Positions 7,245 through 8,946 of a DNA stretch of 8,946 nucleotides are shown in pieces (the stretch's first letter is position 1; each line of letters begins with the position of its first letter). Source of the stretch: JAICYJ01 sp035473255. Its GTDB lineage: Bacteria > Actinomycetota > Thermoleophilia > Gaiellales > JAICJC01. The notes under the pieces were generated by a model. That model was not told where the DNA came from. It searched no databases and saw only the letters and a list, made by a program, of their open reading frames with translations. The position numbers were made by a program, and so were the translations under genes. The stretch covers positions 1-8,946 of the forward strand of contig DATIOK010000089.1 in NCBI GenBank assembly GCA_035473255.1, read 5' to 3'.

Positions 7245-7266
7245 AACCTCCCCGGCCGGGGAGGTT
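7245..7266. terminator. 22-bp perfect palindrome, probable terminator after the secreted-protein gene
   Basis: Arms AACCTCCCCGG and CCGGGGAGGTT are exactly complementary over 11 bp each. The element lies 4 bp beyond the stop codon of the secreted-protein gene on the minus strand. As RNA it would fold into a very stable GC-rich stem. Only two U residues follow it on the minus strand, while four follow on the plus strand, so the U-tract favours the plus direction even though the adjacent upstream gene is on the minus strand. GC-rich stems without U-tracts are plausible terminators in actinobacteria. Confidence 0.55.
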
Positions 7267-7270
7267 TTCG

Positions 7271-8047
7271 TCAGCGAACGGTGAAGCGCGCAGCCGGCAC
7301 GTAGCCGGCCCAGCCGTGGCTGTCCAGGTTCAGCTCACCAGCGACGAACGGCGAGCCGCCCGCGAAGCTGGCCACCCGCGTATCCCAGATGATCGAGTCG
7401 GGGAAGCGATCGTGACCGAGCCGCGTGGCGGGCGACAGTCCGACGTTGAGGCTGTCCATCGGGCCGCTATGGCCGAGCGGATGCAGCCCGCTGGTGTTGG
7501 TGTTGTAGCCGACCGTCCACACCACGTCGTTGGCGAGGTGGCGGTTGACCGGGAACGAGATCGTCTGCGCGATCCCGTTGTGCAGCGCATGGTCGCGGCC
7601 CATATAGCGGGACTCGCCGGCGCTCTGCGACGACGGCCGGTAGCGGATCGAGAACGTCTTGGTGACGCTTGTGATCAGCCGCCCCGGCTTGATCTCCCCG
7701 GTCGCGGGGTTGCTCTTGCTGTAGCGATACAGGTTGAGCGTGATCGGCGCCTTGAACGTCGATCCGGGGGTGGTCAGGCAGCCGGCGTTCCACTGGCCGC
7801 TCTGGCAGGCGAAGCTCACCATCGTCACCTTGACGTGGCCGATGGTGGTGTGCGGGCGCAGCAGCACCTCGTTGCCGATCTGGTCGAAGCTATAGGCCTC
7901 GGGCCCCATGCTGGGCACGCTGACGGTGCCCTTGACCGGCGTGCTGTCATACGCCACGTTGTGAATGGTCATCGCTCCCGCGATGCTCGGCGCGACCATG
8001 GTTGCGCCGACCAGGCCCGCAAGGGCGAGTGGTAGGTACTTCTTCAA
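7271..8047 (-). CDS. Secreted protein of unknown function
   Basis: This 258-residue protein starts at a TTG (8047) with a perfect AGGAGG five bases upstream, which makes the start convincing. MKKYLPLALAGLVGATMVAPSIAGA is a standard Sec signal peptide with likely cleavage after AGA (25). The mature ~233 residues have no membrane helix or cell-wall anchor and only two cysteines (Cys81, Cys90), which could form a disulfide around the loop between two strands. Alternating hydrophobic patterns suggest an all-beta sandwich. IGNEV...VKVTMVSFACQSGQW...TTPGSTFKAPITLNLY...TKTFSIRYRPS...VGYNTN...DSLNVGL...WDTR recalls uncharacterised secreted proteins I have seen from actinobacteria; that is recollection, not a search. 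No enzyme motif is evident. It is followed by a strong hairpin and bracketed by an imperfect direct repeat. Confidence 0.8.
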   Translation of the reverse strand: MKKYLPLALAGLVGATMVAPSIAGAMTIHNVAYDSTPVKGTVSVPSMGPEAYSFDQIGNEVLLRPHTTIGHVKVTMVSFACQSGQWNAGCLTTPGSTFKAPITLNLYRYSKSNPATGEIKPGRLITSVTKTFSIRYRPSSQSAGESRYMGRDHALHNGIAQTISFPVNRHLANDVVWTVGYNTNTSGLHPLGHSGPMDSLNVGLSPATRLGHDRFPDSIIWDTRVASFAGGSPFVAGELNLDSHGWAGYVPAARFTVR

Positions 8048-8050
8048 GAT

Positions 8051-8064
8051 GTCCTCCTGAGGAC
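8051..8064 (-). promoter_or_regulatory. Ribosome-binding site of the secreted-protein gene, inside a short inverted repeat
   Basis: The AGGAGG (8058-8053 on the minus strand) that selects the TTG start is contained in GTCCTC-AG-GAGGAC, arms of 6 bp around a 2-base centre (a 5-bp stem with a 4-base loop is realistic). In mRNA this would partly sequester the Shine-Dalgarno sequence and could tune translation. The symmetry may also be incidental to the purine-rich site. Confidence 0.45.
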
Positions 8065-8112
8065 GTGGGGGGTTTGGCCAGGCTCATCAAACGCCGGTCG
8101 GCCAGGGCCGGC
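8059..8112. repeat. Imperfect direct repeat, copy B (upstream of the secreted-protein gene)
   Basis: Partner of the copy at 7189-7242. It keeps the ATGAG equivalent to the dehydrogenase start (8087 on the minus strand), but here that frame continues into a short peptide unrelated to the dehydrogenase. Its left end overlaps the inverted repeat around the ribosome-binding site at 8051-8064. Confidence 0.5.
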
Positions 8113-8256
8113 AGACGCGGGAAGGCTGCGTTTCGCCTTGCCGATACGCTCCCATCGGCCGGCGCGGCGCCCTCGGCCATCGCCGTCTCGCGGTATCTGG
8201 CCAGGTGCTTTGAGGTACCCGACCCGGGTCTTTGCGGTAGCTCGCGTCGAGCTGCG
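8113..8256. other. Intergenic stretch, no supported gene
   Basis: This separates the VOC-protein stop from the repeat upstream of the secreted-protein gene. Open frames exist on both strands but none has family motifs or a convincing start. A small inverted repeat ACCCG-acc-CGGGT (8217-8229) lies about 30 bp after the VOC stop and could contribute to termination. I found no clear promoter for the secreted-protein gene, although one is expected here. Confidence 0.4.
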
Positions 8257-8619
8257 CTATTGGCGTTCTGCGCCGCGCGGCGGAGTCGGGTGTTTCGGCT
8301 GGTAGAGGCAGAGTTCGCCGCCGTCGGGCATCCTGAGGGCCGTCACCCGCCCCCACGGCTCCTCGGTGATTGGCCGGCTGACCTCGACGCCCTTGCGCTC
8401 GAGCTCGCTCATGGCCGCTTCGATGTCATCACACATGAGGGACAGCTCGTGATGACCGGCATCGTCCGTCGGATGGGCGGCCAGCTCTGCGGGCGGGAGG
8501 GCGAAGATCGGCCACCCACCGCCCGCGTCCACCGACGGAAGCTCGAGCACATCTCGCAGGAAGGCGCGCACCGCGTCTGCGTCTCTGGTGAAGATGATGG
8601 CGTGGACGCCGCTGATCAT
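8257..8619 (-). CDS. VOC-superfamily (glyoxalase/bleomycin-resistance/dioxygenase fold) protein
   Basis: A 120-residue, single-domain protein of the vicinal oxygen chelate superfamily. The beta-alpha-beta-beta-beta repeats are visible: GVHAIIFTRDADAVRAFLRDVLELP (4-28), then HHELSLMCDDIEAAMSELERKGVEV (56-80), ending with RMPDGGELCLYQP (96-108). Probable metal ligands are His6, Glu58 (or His56/57) and Glu102, as expected for a half-site of a dimeric VOC enzyme. The length is normal for stand-alone members. Members range from glyoxalase I to fosfomycin or bleomycin resistance and extradiol dioxygenases; nothing here selects among these. It is transcribed away from the tRNA gene and probably monocistronic. 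The start ATG at 8619 has only a weak GGGA upstream. Confidence 0.85.
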   Translation of the reverse strand: MISGVHAIIFTRDADAVRAFLRDVLELPSVDAGGGWPIFALPPAELAAHPTDDAGHHELSLMCDDIEAAMSELERKGVEVSRPITEEPWGRVTALRMPDGGELCLYQPKHPTPPRGAERQ

Positions 8620-8633
8620 GGTCGCGTCCCACG

Positions 8634-8663
8634 ATCCTAACGTCTTGAGCCTAGTAGACTCAA
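8634..8663 (-). promoter_or_regulatory. Promoter of the VOC gene
   Basis: On the minus strand TTGAGT (-35, 8663-8658) and TAGGAT (-10, 8639-8634) are 18 bp apart, placing the transcription start about 8-10 bp before the ATG at 8619. The region also contains TTGAG...CTCAA (8645-8663), an inverted repeat that could serve both directions. For the tRNA, TAGACT at 8655-8660 could be a -10, though no good -35 accompanies it. Confidence 0.45.
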
Positions 8664-8673
8664 AACGACTGCT

Positions 8674-8763
8674 GGAGGGGTGGCAGAGTGGTTGAATGCG
8701 GCGGTCTCGAAAACCGTTGTGCGTCGTTAAGGCGTACCGAGGGTTCGAATCCCTCCCCCTCCG
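8674..8763 (+). tRNA. tRNA-Ser (anticodon CGA)
   Basis: The 90-base gene folds as a class II tRNA. The acceptor stem GGAGGGG (8674-8680) pairs with CCCCTCC (8756-8762), with G8763 as discriminator. The anticodon stem GCGGT/ACCGT encloses loop CTCGAAA with anticodon CGA (8708-8710), reading UCG serine codons. The long variable arm (about 8719-8737) is the serine hallmark, and the T-arm is GAGGG-TTCGAAT-CCCTC (8739-8755). The CCA end is not encoded. UCG is a natural serine codon in a high-GC genome. Confidence 0.97.
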
Positions 8764-8779
8764 TCTGGGGCGACTGTTA

Positions 8780-8798
8780 CGGATCGGAACCGAATCCG
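8780..8798 (+). terminator. Possible hairpin terminator after tRNA-Ser
   Basis: CGGATCGG and CCGA-a-TCCG can pair over 8 bp with a single bulged A (8794) and a tight AA turn, 16 bp beyond the tRNA. There is no T-tract after it, so it is only a candidate for tRNA transcript termination or processing. Confidence 0.3.
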
Positions 8799-8852
8799 GC
8801 CGCGCACCGTCGGAGATACCGCGAATGAGGCACAGGTCGGCGGATGTCGGAC

Positions 8853-8858
8853 TAAGGT
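8853..8858 (+). promoter_or_regulatory. -10 element placed for a leaderless lipoprotein transcript
   Basis: TAAGGT fits the TANNNT -10 pattern of actinobacterial promoters and ends 7 bp before the GTG at 8866, so transcription could start at or near the start codon. The same bases could instead act as an AAGG ribosome-binding site, which I cannot separate by eye. Confidence 0.35.
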
Positions 8859-8865
8859 GACTGGT

Positions 8866-8946
8866 GTGAACCAGTGCGCTTCTGCGGCGGGATGTGCCAC
8901 TTTGGCATTGGGTGGTCTGCTGGCTCTCGCGGGTTGCGGCAGTTCG
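8866..8946 (+). CDS. Lipoprotein, N-terminal fragment (runs off right edge)
   Basis: Only 27 codons are visible, too few to appear as a complete open frame, but they form a textbook lipoprotein signal: a short N-terminus (MNQCASAAGC), the hydrophobic stretch ATLALGGLLALA, then lipobox LAGC with Cys24 followed by GSS. A second in-frame GTG at 8857 would add three residues. The Cys would be lipidated and the mature protein held on the outer face of the membrane. There is no charged n-region before the hydrophobic segment, so the 8857 start or an even later reading is possible. The function of the mature protein lies outside the window. Confidence 0.6.
   Translation, partial: MNQCASAAGCATLALGGLLALAGCGSS

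Noticed and set aside
6190..7284. Long plus-strand open frame (364 codons) opposite the dehydrogenase
   Set aside because: It is the antisense shadow of a clear acyl-CoA dehydrogenase. Its composition is rich in Gly, Ala, Asp and Val with no family motifs.
8002..8640. Plus-strand open frame (212 codons) spanning the secreted-gene leader and the VOC gene
   Set aside because: It runs antisense over the well-supported VOC gene and has no motifs or ribosome-binding site. The part over the intergenic region has no recognisable similarity.
8674..8763. tRNA-Ser as an integration site for a mobile element
   Set aside because: I found no second copy of the tRNA 3' end in the window and no integrase or phage gene nearby.
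1..8946. CRISPR array, toxin-antitoxin pair, transposase or defence system
   Set aside because: There are no regularly spaced repeats, no small paired toxin-like genes and no nuclease, helicase, recombinase or transposase motifs in any supported frame.

Overview
This window is high-GC bacterial DNA with tightly packed genes on both strands. Several things suggest an actinobacterium: GTG and TTG starts, promoters lying close to start codons, a Tat-type lipoprotein, a tRNA gene without encoded CCA, and acyl-CoA enzymes. A Thermoleophilia-like (Solirubrobacterales/Gaiellales) source is possible, but that is an impression and not shown by the sequence.

Layout. Positions 1-1456 (minus strand) hold a TetR-family regulator followed 50 bp later by the N-terminal part of an NDP-forming acyl-CoA synthetase/CoA-binding protein, which runs off the left edge. 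A 205-bp divergent intergenic region (1457-1661) carries two operator-like inverted repeats, a smaller palindrome and a good sigma70-type promoter. Positions 1662-5991 (plus strand) hold a complete ABC importer of the spermidine/putrescine (Pot) type: a Tat-exported substrate-binding lipoprotein, two permeases and an ATPase. The ATPase gene ends 12 bp inside the 3' end of a convergent acyl-CoA dehydrogenase gene (5980-7218, minus).

Upstream of the dehydrogenase are two hairpins (7222-7266). Next come a secreted protein of unknown function (7271-8047, minus, TTG start), a short intergenic stretch, a small VOC/glyoxalase-fold protein (8257-8619, minus), a tRNA-Ser(CGA) gene (8674-8763, plus) and the first 27 codons of a lipoprotein at the right edge.

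How it fits together. The transporter would import a cationic or otherwise polar small molecule, nominally a polyamine. The TetR gene, the acyl-CoA synthetase and the dehydrogenase suggest nearby acyl-CoA catabolism under ligand-responsive control, but no sequence evidence ties import to that catabolism. The most unusual non-coding observations are the 14-bp perfect palindrome just after the transporter promoter and an imperfect ~54-bp direct repeat. The repeat brackets the secreted-protein gene and supplies the annotated start of the dehydrogenase. I see no defence system, CRISPR array, transposase or phage gene, and no clear evidence of a wholly new multi-gene system.
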